From CAVOOW01 sp963697675 (GTDB lineage: Bacteria > Actinomycetota > Actinomycetes > JACCUZ01), in assembly GCA_963697675.1 (NCBI GenBank), contig CAVOOW010000004.1:62001-126000 (forward strand): a stretch of DNA of 64,000 bases, written 5' to 3'. The notes under the pieces are model-generated. The model searched no databases, was not told the DNA's origin, and saw nothing but the letters and a program-made list of their open reading frames with translations. The position numbers were made by a program, and so were the translations under genes. Shown piece by piece: positions 1 to 8,902 of this stretch. Positions within the stretch are counted from its first letter, which is position 1; each line of letters starts with the position of its first letter.

Positions 1-119
1 GCGCGCTCGTACTGCCCTATCTCGCGGTCGTGCTGGCCAACGGCGGGCGGGAACGCATCGAGGACGCGACCGCGTTTCACGACCCCGATGTGCAGGCAAT
101 TACGGGGCCTGATCGCTGA
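1..119 (+). CDS. C-terminal end of a small membrane protein, possibly DUF3099-type (partial)
   Basis: Only the last 38 or so codons are present, read from position 3 to the TGA at 117-119; the start lies before the window. A hydrophobic stretch (LVLPYLAVVLANGG) is followed by a charged tail, as at the end of a small two-TM protein. DUF3099-type proteins of actinobacteria end in a similar way and are often found near SURF1 and MoaA genes, which are also here. That family link is inferred from a short tail and is weak. The other two frames give no sensible protein. Confidence 0.45.
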   Translation, partial: ALVLPYLAVVLANGGRERIEDATAFHDPDVQAITGPDR

Positions 120-260
120 CGTGACACCGAATCGTGCAATACTCGCGGACAGCGCCGTGACCTCGGTCAACGACGCGCTGACGCGGTGCCGGGCGGCTCC
201 CCCCGTGGCTGCCCGGCATCGCCCTGTTCGGACCCGGACCCGTCCTGACAGACTCCTCCC

Positions 261-497
261 GTGAGCGACGCCGAGGCTGTTTCCCCCATCTGCTCGGCCA
301 AGGGCTGCCGCCTGCCGGCCGCCTGGGTGCTGTCCTGGAACAACCCGAAGCTGCATACGACCGACCGCCGCAAGACGTGGACCGCTTGCGACGAGCATCT
401 CGCGAGCCTGACCACGTTCCTGAGCACGCGCGGCTTCCTGAAGGAAACGCTGGCGATGGACGAATACGTCGCCGCCAACGCGCCCACACAAGGCTGA
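261..497 (+). CDS. Small conserved actinobacterial Cys/His protein (often mislabelled acetone carboxylase)
   Basis: A 78-residue protein with a GTG start. It has the pattern ICSAKGC, then WNNPKLHT, then a CDEH motif, so three Cys and nearby His residues could bind a metal ion. Small proteins of this type recur in actinobacteria, frequently near SURF1 genes, and databases tend to call them acetone carboxylase without functional support. No catalytic domain is visible and I assign no function. The stop at 495-497 is six bases before the next gene, so the two are probably co-transcribed. Confidence 0.65.
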   Translation: MSDAEAVSPICSAKGCRLPAAWVLSWNNPKLHTTDRRKTWTACDEHLASLTTFLSTRGFLKETLAMDEYVAANAPTQG

Positions 498-503
498 CCC
501 TTC

Positions 504-1332
504 GTGCTGCGGCCCTTCCGCCAGGTCGACGTCTTCGCCACGACGCCCTACTACGGCAACCCGGTGGCCGTCGTTCTCGACGCCAGCGGGTTGTCGACCG
601 AGGCGATGCAGCGCTTCGCGAACTGGACGAACCTGTCCGAGACGACCTTCGTGCTGCCTGCGACGGACCCCGCCGCGGACTACCGGGTACGGATCTTCAC
701 TCGCGTCCGTCGAGCTGCCGTTCGCCGGACATCCGACGCTGGGCACCTGCCACGCATGGCTCGAGCACGGTGGCTCGCCGCACGACCCGGCCGCCGTCGT
801 GCAGGAGTGTGGGGCCGGGCTGGTCCGGGTGCGGCAGACCGGGGACGGGCTGGCCTTCGCGGCGCCCCCGCTGGTGCGTTCGGGCCCCGTCGACGACGCG
901 GTGGTCGCCCACATCGCCGACGTGCTCGGTATCGCGGTCTCCGAGATCGTGGACGCGCAGTGGGCGGACAACGGTCCGGGCTGGGTGGCCGTGCTCCTGG
1001 CCGACGCGGCCGCGGTGCTCGCGCTGCGCCCGGCAGCGACCGACCTCGACATCGGCGTGGTCGGCCCGTACCCGCCGGGATCACCCGCCGCGGTCGAGGT
1101 GCGTGCCTTCACCCCTGCCGACGGAGCGACGGTCGAGGACCCGGTGACGGGCAGCCTCAACGCCTCGCTCGCCGAGTGGCTGCTGCGCACCGGACGTGTT
1201 GAGGCGCCCTACGTGGCCAGCCAGGGCACCGCACTCGGCCGAGCCGGCCGGGTGCACGTCACCCGCGACGACGGGCAGATCTGGGTCGCCGGCGGAACCG
1301 TCACCTGCGTGACCGGCGAGGTCGACCTCTAG
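504..1332 (+). CDS. PhzF family isomerase/epimerase-like protein, one frame break
   Basis: The GTG at 504 opens an N-terminal half (FRQVDVFATTPYYGNPVAVV, with the Glu of NLSETTFV, the usual PhzF catalytic acid). It continues in the next frame after about 698-705 with ELPFAGHPTLGTCHAWL and a C-terminal half containing VEDPVTGSLNASLAEWL and the usual last strand. Restored length is about 275 residues, normal for the family. PhzF proteins have two similar open-barrel domains and catalyse isomerisations; the substrate here is unknown. The break behaves as a one-base insertion. The gene is convergent with the MoaD-like gene, stop to stop, one base apart. Confidence 0.8.
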
Positions 1333-1333
1333 A

Positions 1334-1630
1334 TCAGCCGCCAGCCATGGCTCCGACGACGAGGAACGGCTCGGTGCCCTTCGCGACCTCGTGTGGCAGC
1401 GGGGCGTCGGGCGACTCGTGGGACAGGTCCTCCTGGCAGGCGAAGAACCGCACGAACGCCCGGCGCTTCTGCGTCGACTGGTCGCGGATCGTCCCGCGCA
1501 GCATCGGATAGCTGGCCTCGAGCGCGTCCAGCACCGAGCGCTGGGTGACCTCGCCCTCGACGTCGACCTCCACCTCGCCGCTGACCTTCGCGATCGTGCG
1601 CAGGTGCGCAGGCAGGACGACGCGGATCAT
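1334..1630 (-). CDS. MoaD/ThiS-like ubiquitin-fold sulfur carrier protein
   Basis: A 98-residue beta-grasp protein starting MIRVVLPAHLRTIA and ending AMAGG, so it has the C-terminal Gly-Gly that MoaD/ThiS proteins need for adenylation and thiocarboxylation. The middle (VLDALEASYPMLRGTI) is the usual MoaD helix. Its ATG overlaps the stop of the upstream BNR-repeat gene as ATGA, so the two are translationally coupled. A moaA gene lies 3 kb away, but this pairing with a BNR protein rather than MoaE suggests a role other than plain molybdopterin synthesis. That role is unknown. Confidence 0.8.
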   Translation of the reverse strand: MIRVVLPAHLRTIAKVSGEVEVDVEGEVTQRSVLDALEASYPMLRGTIRDQSTQKRRAFVRFFACQEDLSHESPDAPLPHEVAKGTEPFLVVGAMAGG

Positions 1631-2748
1631 GGCAGCGTCTGGACTTCGACCGACAGCACGCCCGGCAGGTCCCGGACGATCGGCGCCCAGTTGTCCCCTG
1701 CGTCGGATGACGCATAGACCTGACCACCGGTCGTCCCGAAATAGATGCCGCAGGAGTCCAGCGAGTCGACGGCCATCGCGTCGCGCAGCACGTTGACATA
1801 GCAGTTGCTCTGCGGCAGGCCCTTGGTCAGCGGCTCCCACTCGTTGCCGCCCGTCCGGCTGCGATAGACCCGCAGCTTGCCGTCGGGCGGGTAGTGCAGG
1901 GAGTCACTCGTGATCGGCACGACGTAGACGGTGTCCGGCTCGTGGGCGTGGACGTCGATCGGGAACCCGAAGTCGGTCGGCAGGTCGCCGCTGATCTCGT
2001 ACCACGACTCACCGGCGTCGTCGCTGCGCATGACGTCCCAGTGCTTCTGCATGAACAGGACGTCGGGACGCGACGGGTGGATCGCGATGCGGTGCACGCA
2101 GTGGCCGACGTGGGCTTCCGGGTCGGGGATGCCCTCCGACTTCAGACCTCTGGTGATCGGGCGCCACGACTTGCCGGCGTCGTCGGAGCGGAAGGCCCCG
2201 GCCGCCGAGATGGCGACGAACATGCGATCAGGATTGGTCGGGTCGAGGATGATCGAGTGCAGGCACATGCCACCGGCACCTGGCTGCCACAGGGGGCCCG
2301 TGTCGTGGTCGCGAAGGCCGGACAGCTCCTGCCACTCCTGCCCGCCGTCGACCGAGCGGAAGAGTGCAGCGTCCTCAACGCCGGCATAGACCGTGTCCGG
2401 GTCACTGAGGGACGGCTCGAGATGCCAGACCCGGGCAAACTCCCAGGGATGAGGCGTCCCGTCGTACCACTGATGCGTGCCGGGGACGCCGTCGTACTCG
2501 AACTTGCTGCCCACCTGCTCCCACGTCGCGCCGCCGTCGTCGGAGCGCTGGATCAGCTGCCCGAACCAGCCGCTCGTCTGTGACGCGAAGAGCCGGTTGG
2601 GGTCGACCGGCGATCCCTTGACGTGGTAGATCTCCCAGCCCGCGAAGTGCGGGCCGCTCACGTCCCACTTGTCGCGCTTACCGTCAGATGTCAGGACGAA
2701 CGCACCCTTGCGCGTACCAACTAGGACTCTTACGCCGCTCATTTGCAC
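1627..2748 (-). CDS. BNR/Asp-box repeat beta-propeller protein (sialidase/VPS10-like)
   Basis: A protein of about 373 residues starting MQMSGVRVLVGTRKGAF; an internal Met at residue 3 is an alternative start. Repeated Asp-box motifs are visible: SDDGGATWEQ, SVDGGQEWQE, SDDAGKSWRP, SDDAGESWYE and SSDAGDNWAP, roughly one every 50 residues, as in sialidase or sortilin-type propellers. No signal peptide is visible. Databases call such proteins exo-alpha-sialidase or photosystem II stability factor-like, but I see no sialidase catalytic set, so glycosidase activity is not supported. The stop overlaps the start of the MoaD-like gene. Confidence 0.85.
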   Translation of the reverse strand: MQMSGVRVLVGTRKGAFVLTSDGKRDKWDVSGPHFAGWEIYHVKGSPVDPNRLFASQTSGWFGQLIQRSDDGGATWEQVGSKFEYDGVPGTHQWYDGTPHPWEFARVWHLEPSLSDPDTVYAGVEDAALFRSVDGGQEWQELSGLRDHDTGPLWQPGAGGMCLHSIILDPTNPDRMFVAISAAGAFRSDDAGKSWRPITRGLKSEGIPDPEAHVGHCVHRIAIHPSRPDVLFMQKHWDVMRSDDAGESWYEISGDLPTDFGFPIDVHAHEPDTVYVVPITSDSLHYPPDGKLRVYRSRTGGNEWEPLTKGLPQSNCYVNVLRDAMAVDSLDSCGIYFGTTGGQVYASSDAGDNWAPIVRDLPGVLSVEVQTLP

Positions 2749-2952
2749 TCCCGCCGTCAGTGGTCTTTCCGATCGTTGCTGTCCTGTCGCTCTGTCCGGT
2801 CGAAACTCCTCCGAGAGTAGGACCAGGGTCGGACAGAAAACTCATCGGCGTACGAGAAAAACCCGCCGCGCCAGGTGTTGACACGGGCTGAGGCGTTGAT
2901 CAAGGTATCCGGAACGCCCGCTGGCCCCGCGGGCCGAATCACGGAGGATCCC
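2749..2952. other. Divergent intergenic region
   Basis: About 200 bases between two genes transcribed away from each other, so both promoters should lie here. The ribosome binding site CGGAGG of the ScyD/ScyE-like gene is at 2942-2947. I recognise no operator. Confidence 0.5.
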
Positions 2953-4089
2953 ATGGCTCTTGCCCGGCTGTCCCGACGTGCCTTCGCCGCCAGCGTGGCG
3001 GTCTGCACCGCGGGGGTGATGACAGCGGCGCCCGCCGGCGCGCACATCGGTCACTCCCACGACAAACACCACAGTCACCTCACTGTTCTGCTGGACACGC
3101 TCTCCTCGCCGAAGGGCCTCACCATCGCTCCCAACGGGGACCCGGTCGTGGGCCAGGGCGCGTTCGGCGGGCCGGGACCGGTGCTCGAGTACGTGCTGCA
3201 CGGCCCCGACCGCGGCACGACCATCCCGCTCACCGACCCGTTCCGCTACGGCGACGTCGCAGCGGCCCCGGACGGCACCGGCTGGGCGCTGGGCGCCGGC
3301 TCGGCCGAAGAGGGCGGCATAGGCGACACCTGGCTCTATCACCGTGACGTCGACGGCAACGTGACGCAGGTCGTCGACATCGCCGCCTACCAGGCGACCG
3401 ATCCCGACCCCGAGGACCAGGACGTCCCGGCGAACCCGACCGAGTCCAACCCGTACGGGCTGGCCGCGACCCACAACGGTGACGCGCTGGTCACCGATGC
3501 CGCGAACAACGACCTGCTGCGGATCACACCCGCCGGCGACGTCACCACAGTCGCCCGGTTCAGCACCGAAGCCGTGTCGACGGACCAGATCCCGCCAGAG
3601 ATCCCCGGACCGTTCCCGGACACGATCGACGCCGAGGCCGTGCCCACGACAGTGACGATCGGACCGGACGGCTTCGCCTATGTCGGCGAGCTGAAGGGCT
3701 TCCCGTTCCACACGAACAGCTCGCGCATCTGGCGGATCAACCCGAACGCTGACGGCGCGCAGTGCATCGCCGGTGCCAGCACCGGCGGCTGCCGCTTCTA
3801 CGCGAAGGGCTTCACCGCCATCCAGGACATCGCGTTCAACAAGCACACCGGTGCCCTGTACGTGCTGGAGCTGGCCAAGGACGGCGTCTTCGCGTTCGAG
3901 GCGGCTCTGGAAGGCGCGGGCGCCGTGCCGTTCCCGGACGCGGTGCTGCTGAAGGTCAGCCACAACAAGCGCACCGAGCTGGCCAAGGGCAAGCTGTCAC
4001 AGCCCGGCGGAGTTGCCGTCGGCAAGCGTGGCGGCGTGTTCGTCACCGACCAGGTCTTCACCGGCGGACGCCTCTCCCTGGTCCACTAA
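2953..4089 (+). CDS. ScyD/ScyE family secreted beta-propeller protein
   Basis: A 378-residue protein. I chose the ATG at 2953 because it follows CGGAGGATCCC at a normal spacing and opens a signal peptide (basic start, hydrophobic core to about residue 30, cleavage near PAGAHIGH). The His-rich segment HIGHSHDKHHSH follows directly and could bind metal. The mature part has NHL/propeller-like repeats (GLTIAPNGDPVVGQG, GLAATHNGDALVTDAANND, GVAVGKRGGVFVTDQ). ScyD/ScyE proteins are named from cyanobacterial scytonemin clusters, but in actinobacteria they occur alone and their function is unknown. Confidence 0.8.
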   Translation: MALARLSRRAFAASVAVCTAGVMTAAPAGAHIGHSHDKHHSHLTVLLDTLSSPKGLTIAPNGDPVVGQGAFGGPGPVLEYVLHGPDRGTTIPLTDPFRYGDVAAAPDGTGWALGAGSAEEGGIGDTWLYHRDVDGNVTQVVDIAAYQATDPDPEDQDVPANPTESNPYGLAATHNGDALVTDAANNDLLRITPAGDVTTVARFSTEAVSTDQIPPEIPGPFPDTIDAEAVPTTVTIGPDGFAYVGELKGFPFHTNSSRIWRINPNADGAQCIAGASTGGCRFYAKGFTAIQDIAFNKHTGALYVLELAKDGVFAFEAALEGAGAVPFPDAVLLKVSHNKRTELAKGKLSQPGGVAVGKRGGVFVTDQVFTGGRLSLVH

Positions 4090-4103
4090 CCGCCCGGCGC
4101 CGA

Positions 4104-4194
4104 CAGTCGACCACGTTCGGCAGGCGTACGGACGCGCTTCGCAGGCGTGCACGCCTGCGAAGCGACTGTTCGACATGCCGAACGTGGTCGACTG
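4104..4194. terminator. Family A nested inverted repeat at a convergent junction
   Basis: Outer arms of 19 bases (CAGTCGACCACGTTCGGCA at 4104-4122 and its exact complement at 4176-4194) enclose a perfect 30-bp palindrome at 4135-4164 built on CGCTTCGCAGGCGTG. It lies between the ends of two converging genes, so a bidirectional terminator is the likely role. Related copies are at 55228-55319 and, as a half-copy, at 35676-35733. Confidence 0.75.
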
Positions 4195-4240
4195 CGGCCG
4201 GTCGCGGGCATGGAGCGCGGACGACTGCGCAGCGGAGCGG

Positions 4241-5228
4241 TCAGCCGCCGATCGCGGACATCGGGCGGGTCGGCTGCAGGAAGCCGACGTCGTTGATGCC
4301 GTGACCGGCCTTCTTCGCGAGCAGCGTGGCCTTGAGCATCTCGGCGATCCGGCTGTCGTCGCAGCCCGAGCGCAGGGCTGCCCGCAGGTCGGTCTCCTCG
4401 CGGGCGAACAGGCAGTTGCGGATCTGACCGTCCGCGGTGAGGCGCACCCGGTCGCACGCGCCGCAGAACGGCCGGCTGACCGAGCCGATGACACCGACGC
4501 GGCCGGGCCCGCCGTCGACCAGCCACTCCTCCGCGGGCGCGCTGCCACGCTCCTCCGCTCCGACCGGCGTGAGCGAGAAGGCGTCAGCGAGACGACCGAG
4601 GATCTCGTCGGCGGTCACCATGTTCGTCCGCTTCCAGCCGTGCTGCGCGTCGAGCGGCATCTGCTCGATGAAGCGCAGCAGATAGCCGTTCTCGAGGCAC
4701 CAGCGCAGCAAGCGGCACTGCCTCGTCGTCGTTGATGCCGCGCATCAGCACGGCATTGACCTTGACCGGGTCGAGCCCGACCTCGACGGCGGCCGTCAGG
4801 CCACTGAGCACGTCCTCGAGACGGTCGCGGCGGGCCAGCGTCTTGAACTTCTCCGGGTCGATCGTGTCGAGCGAGACGTTCACGCGGTCGAGACCTGCCT
4901 CGCGCAGCGCCGCCGCGGTGCGGGCGAGCCCGATGCCGTTCGTGGTGAGCGAGAGCTGCGGCCGGGGCGTGAGAGCGGCGGTGCGGCTGATGATGTCGAC
5001 CAGCCCGCGGCGCAGGAGGGGCTCGCCACCGGTGAACCGGACTTCGTTCACACCCAGGTCGACCGCGACGCGAACGACTCGAACGACCTCGTCATCGCTG
5101 AGCACCTCGTCGCCCGGCAGCCACTCGAGTCCTTCCGGCGGCATGCAGTAGGAGCAGCGCAGGTTGCAGCGATCGGTCAGCGAGACGCGCAAGTCGGTGG
5201 CGACGCGTCCGAAAGTGTCGATCAGCAC
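4241..5228 (-). CDS. moaA: GTP 3',8-cyclase MoaA, one frame break
   Basis: Radical SAM enzyme that starts molybdenum cofactor synthesis by converting GTP to 3',8-cyclo-7,8-dihydro-GTP. The N-terminal [4Fe-4S]/SAM motif is CNLRCSYC, followed by RFTGGEPLLRRG and VNVSLDTIDPEKF. The C-terminal second cluster motif is FCGACDRVRLTADGQIRNC, and the protein ends in the conserved Gly-Gly (SAIGG). The GTG at 5226-5228 is the start. At about 4711 the sequence has CTTGCTG where CTGCTG is expected, which moves the frame by one; restored length is about 328 residues, normal for MoaA. No other mo-cofactor gene except the MoaD-like one is in the window. Confidence 0.9.
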
Positions 5229-5276
5229 CCGCCCAGCCTACGTTCCATCGCCGACAAGCGGTTACCGTCGGTCGAC

Positions 5277-6043
5277 ATGTACCGGTTCCTGTTCAGCCGC
5301 CGCTGGCTGGGCATCCTCGCTGCGGTGATGCTGTTCGCCGCTGCCTGTGGACTGCTCGCCGACTGGCAGCTGCACCGGCTGGCGGGCCGACACGCCCGGA
5401 ATCACCTGATCAGGGACAACCTGCACGCGCCGGTCACTCCGGTGCGCGAAGCGCTCGCCGTGGGCCACGACCCCGCCGAGGCGCGCGAATGGCTGCCCGT
5501 GCGCGCCAGCGGGCACTGGGACGTCGCTCACCAGCTGCTCGTCCGGCTCCGTCCCTACGAGGGCGACGTCGGGTTCTACGTCATCACCCCGCTGGTCACC
5601 GGCGCCGGACCCGCGGTGCTCGTGAACCGCGGTTGGGTGCCGGCCGGCGAGGGCGGGGCGAGCGTGCCCCACATCCCGGCACCGCCGACCGGCACGGTCA
5701 CGGTGACCGGCCGGCTGCGCCCGAGCGAGCCGCCAGCGACCGGCGCAACACCGCCACGACCCCAGATCACCCGTATCGACGTACCCGGGATCGCGCGCAC
5801 CCTGCCCTACGACGTCTACGGCGGCTTCCTCGAACTCACCCAGCAGCAGCCCAAGCCGGCCACGGCGCCGCGGATCATCCCCCCGCCCGAGCCGAGCGAA
5901 GGCCCGCACCTGCTCTACGCCGTGCAGTGGGTGCTGTTCGGCGCTGATGGCGCTTCGGCGGCTACGTCGTGCTCGCCCGCCGCGAGGCCGCTGATCGACG
6001 CGCCGCGCGGGATCCGCCGGTGAGCGCGGTCCTCACCAAGTAG
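5277..6043 (+). CDS. SURF1 family cytochrome c oxidase assembly protein, one frame break near the end
   Basis: SURF1 proteins help insert haem a into haem-copper oxidases. The first membrane helix is at residues 9-28 (RRWLGILAAVMLFAAACGLL), followed by the family motifs WQLHRLAGR, the exposed loop with VLVNRGWVPAG, and the second helix (LLYAVQWVLFG). At 5943-5958 one base appears to be missing: the frame then reads RFGGYVVLARREAADRR and ends at the TAG at 6041-6043. Without the repair the frame runs to 6023 with an unrelated tail. It fits with the ctaA and ctaB genes elsewhere in the window. Divergent from moaA. Confidence 0.85.
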
Positions 6044-6052
6044 GAAGGTGAC

Positions 6053-7851
6053 ATGGCCGGACGCATCGAGGACTACGCACTGATCAGCGACCGCCTGGCG
6101 GCCGCGCTGGTCGGCCGGGACGGCTCGATCGACTGGCTGTGCGTCCCCCGATTCGACTCCGACGCCTGCTTCGCCGCACTGCTCGGCGACGAGAGCAACG
6201 GTCACTGGCGGCTCGCGCCTCGCGATGGCGAGCAGTGCTCGAACCGTCGCTACGTCGGTGACACGCTGATCCTCGAGTCGCGCTGGGACAGCGCTGTCGG
6301 GCTCGGTGCGGGTCACCGACTTCATGCCCGAACGCGGCGAGGCCCCCGACGTCGTGCGCATCGTCGAGGGACTCTCCGGCCGCGTCGAGATGCGCAGCGA
6401 GCTACGGCTGCGCTTCGGCTACGGCGACGTCGTGCCCTGGGTCCGCCACCTCGACGGGATGCTCGCCGCGGTCGCCGGCCCCGACGCGGTGTGGCTCGCG
6501 TCGGATGTGCCCCATCACGGTCGCGACTTCGCGTCGTACGCCGACTTCGTCGTCGAGGCCGGCGACACGGTGAACTTCGTGCTGACCTGGCACCCCTCCC
6601 ACCAGCACCGCCCGACCTCGGTCGACCCACAGGTCGCGCTCGACCAGACCAGGCGGTTCTGGGAGGACTGGGCGCAGGGCTGCACCTATGACGGCCCCTA
6701 CCGCGACGCCGTCGTCCGCTCGCTGGTCACCCTCAAGGGCCTCACCTACGAGCCGACCGGCGGCATCATCGCCGCGGCCACCACCTCGCTGCCCGAGGAG
6801 ATCGGCGGCGAGCGCAACTGGGACTATCGCTACTGCTGGCTGCGCGACGCGAGTTTCACGTTGCAGGCATTGGTGAAGACCGGGTTCCTGGAGGAGGCGC
6901 AGGCGTGGCGCGAGTGGCTGCTGCGCGCCATCGCGGGCAGTCCGGAACGGCTGCAGATCCTGTACGGCGTCGCGGGCGAGCGCCGGGTGCCCGGAGCAGG
7001 TAGCTCCCGTGGCTGGCGGTTACGAGGGATCACGCCCGGTGCGCATCGGCAACGGAGCCGTCGACCAGCTCCAGCTCGATGTCTACGGCGAGGTCATGGA
7101 CACGCTGTGGCTGGCCCGCACCTACGACCTCGACCCCGACGAGGACGCGTGGCACCTGCAGCGCGGCCTGATGAACTACCTCGAGTCGGCCTGGCAGGAG
7201 CCCGACGAGGGGCTGTGGGAGGTGCGCGGCGGCCGGCAGCACTTCGTGCACTCGAAGGTGCTCGCCTGGGTGGCCGCCGACCGCGCCACGCGCACGCTGG
7301 AGTCCTGGCCCGACCTCGGCGGACCGGTGGACCGCTATCGCGCGCTGCGCGCCGAGATCTTCGACGACGTGTGCGCGAAGGGCTTCGACGCCGATCGCGG
7401 CACGTTCACCCAGTTCTACGGGTCACGGTCGCTCGACGCTGCCCTCCTGCTCATCCCGCAGGTCGGCTTCCTGCCGGCCACCGACGAACGGGTGAGAGGG
7501 ACGCTGCGCGCCATCCAGAGCGAGCTGTCGACCGACGGGTTCGTCAGCCGCTATGACACGGCCGAGAACGTCGACGGCGTCCGCGGCGACGAGGCGTCGT
7601 TCCTCGCCTGCAGCTTCTGGCTGGCCGACGCGCTCGTGCTCGACGGCCAGGTTGACGCCGGCCGGGCACAGTTCGAGCAGCTGCTCGACCTGCGCAACGA
7701 CGTGGGACTGCTGGCCGAGGAGTACGACGTCGCCGCGGGTCGCCAGCTGGGCAACTTCCCGCAGGCCTACAGCCACCTCGCTCTCGTCAACTCGGCCCTC
7801 AACCTGGCCAACGCCGCCGGCACCTCGCACCGCAGGAAACCGAACCCCTGA
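6053..7851 (+). CDS. GH15 family glycosidase (glucoamylase/trehalase-like), two frame breaks
   Basis: Restored length is about 598 residues, usual for actinobacterial GH15 proteins. The N-terminal trehalase-like domain starts MAGRIEDYALISDRLAAALV and contains GSIDWLCVPRFDSDACFAAL. The (alpha/alpha)6 catalytic domain has NWDYRYCWLRDASFTLQAL, then AVDQLQLDVYGEVMDTLWL, a glutamate-containing EPDEGLWEVRGG (probable general acid) and the final LGNFPQAYSHLAL (probable base region). One break is at 6299-6301 (GGGC where GGC is expected) and one at about 6990. The ribosome binding site GGAAGG precedes the ATG. Substrate cannot be decided; trehalose and alpha-glucans are both possible. No signal peptide, so it is cytoplasmic. 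Confidence 0.85.
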
Positions 7852-7894
7852 CACGAACCCCAGCCGACACCGCACCCAACCCTGACACCCGCAA

Positions 7895-7943
7895 TCGATC
7901 ATGCACGCTTGTGTGCACCCGGACCCAGGTCCTGCATGATCGA
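7895..7943. terminator. Family B inverted repeat at a convergent junction
   Basis: Arms TCGATCATGCA (7895-7905) and TGCATGATCGA (7933-7943) lie between the ends of converging genes. The segment 7924-7947, which includes CCCAGGTCCTGCATGATCG, recurs exactly at 61194-61217. A bidirectional terminator is likely. Confidence 0.65.
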
Positions 7944-7959
7944 CTTCTGTGTTGGGGGG

Positions 7960-8902
7960 TCAGGTGAGGGGGTCGGTGAGCAGCGTCAGGGTGCCTGCGT
8001 CGGCGTCCAGCTCGGCCTCGACGCCGAGCGGCACCGTCAGGGCCGTGGGGCCGTGCCCGATCGGCAGACCCGCCACCATCGGCACACCGAGCTCGCGCAG
8101 CCGCGCCACGACCGTGGCCTCGCCGTCCGGCCCGCAGTCGGTCCAGGACCCGAGCACGATGCCCTGCACGCCGTCGAACCATCCGGTGCGCAGCAGCTGG
8201 GTCAGCTTGTTGTCCAGCCGATAACCGACCTCGCCGACGTCTTCCAGCACGACGATGGCGCCGTTCGCGGGACGGCTCTCCGCGGTGCCGATCGTCATCG
8301 CGAGCAGCGAGAGAGTGCCGCCCAGCGAGCACACCACGCGCGCGCCCGGGGACGACACACTGCGCGCCGTCGGCGAAGACCGCATGAGCAAGGTCGGGCT
8401 CGAACAGCGTGCGACGCAGGTGCTCGGCAGTGGCTGCGTCGGGCGGCAGCTCGCCGAGGGTGAGCGTGGCCGGCATCGGCCCGAACAGCGACACCAGGCC
8501 GAGCCGGGTGGCGACCGCCTCGGACAGCGCCGTCACGTCACTGAAGCCCACCAACAGCCGCGGCCCAGCCGCCGCCATCGCGCGCCAGTCCAGGCGGTCG
8601 ATGAGCCGCGTCGCACCGGACCCGCCGCGCCCGACGAACACCGCGGCGACACCGGGGTCGCACCAGGCTTGTTGCAGGTCGCTCGCGCGGTCGGCGTCGG
8701 TGCCGGCGAGAAAGGGGTACGTCACGTCGACGTCCAGCACGTGTTCGCCGTGGCGCACGGTCAGACCCCAGGACTCGAGCAGCGCCGTCCCGTTACGCAG
8801 CCGGCGCTCGACGAGCGGACCGCTCGTCGCGACCACTGCGACGGTGTCGCCCGCTGTCAGCCGGCGGGGTCTGGTGAGCGGCCGAAGCAACGGCCCGGTC
8901 AT
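7960..8902 (-). CDS. S66 family peptidase (LD-carboxypeptidase/MccF-like), one frame break
   Basis: Serine peptidase related to LdcA, which trims murein tetrapeptides, and to MccF, which cleaves microcin C-type aminoacyl nucleotides. The nucleophile serine sits in LLVGFSDVTALSEA; the glutamate in VLEDVGEVGYRLDNKL and the histidine in GLPIGHGPTALTVPLG complete the Ser-Glu-His triad. At 8321-8323 (complement) the sequence has GGGC for an expected GGC Gly, which shifts the frame; restored length is about 313 residues. Its ATG overlaps the stop of the sirtuin gene as ATGA. Peptidoglycan recycling is the default guess; a specific antibiotic-immunity role is not supported by the context. Confidence 0.85.

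Noticed and set aside
1627..2748. Active sialidase
   Set aside because: Only Asp-box structural repeats are seen; the Arg triad and Tyr/Glu nucleophile pair of sialidases cannot be identified.
7960..8902. Dedicated MccF-type antibiotic self-immunity gene
   Set aside because: The triad fits all S66 enzymes and no biosynthetic cluster is nearby; general cell-wall recycling is simpler.
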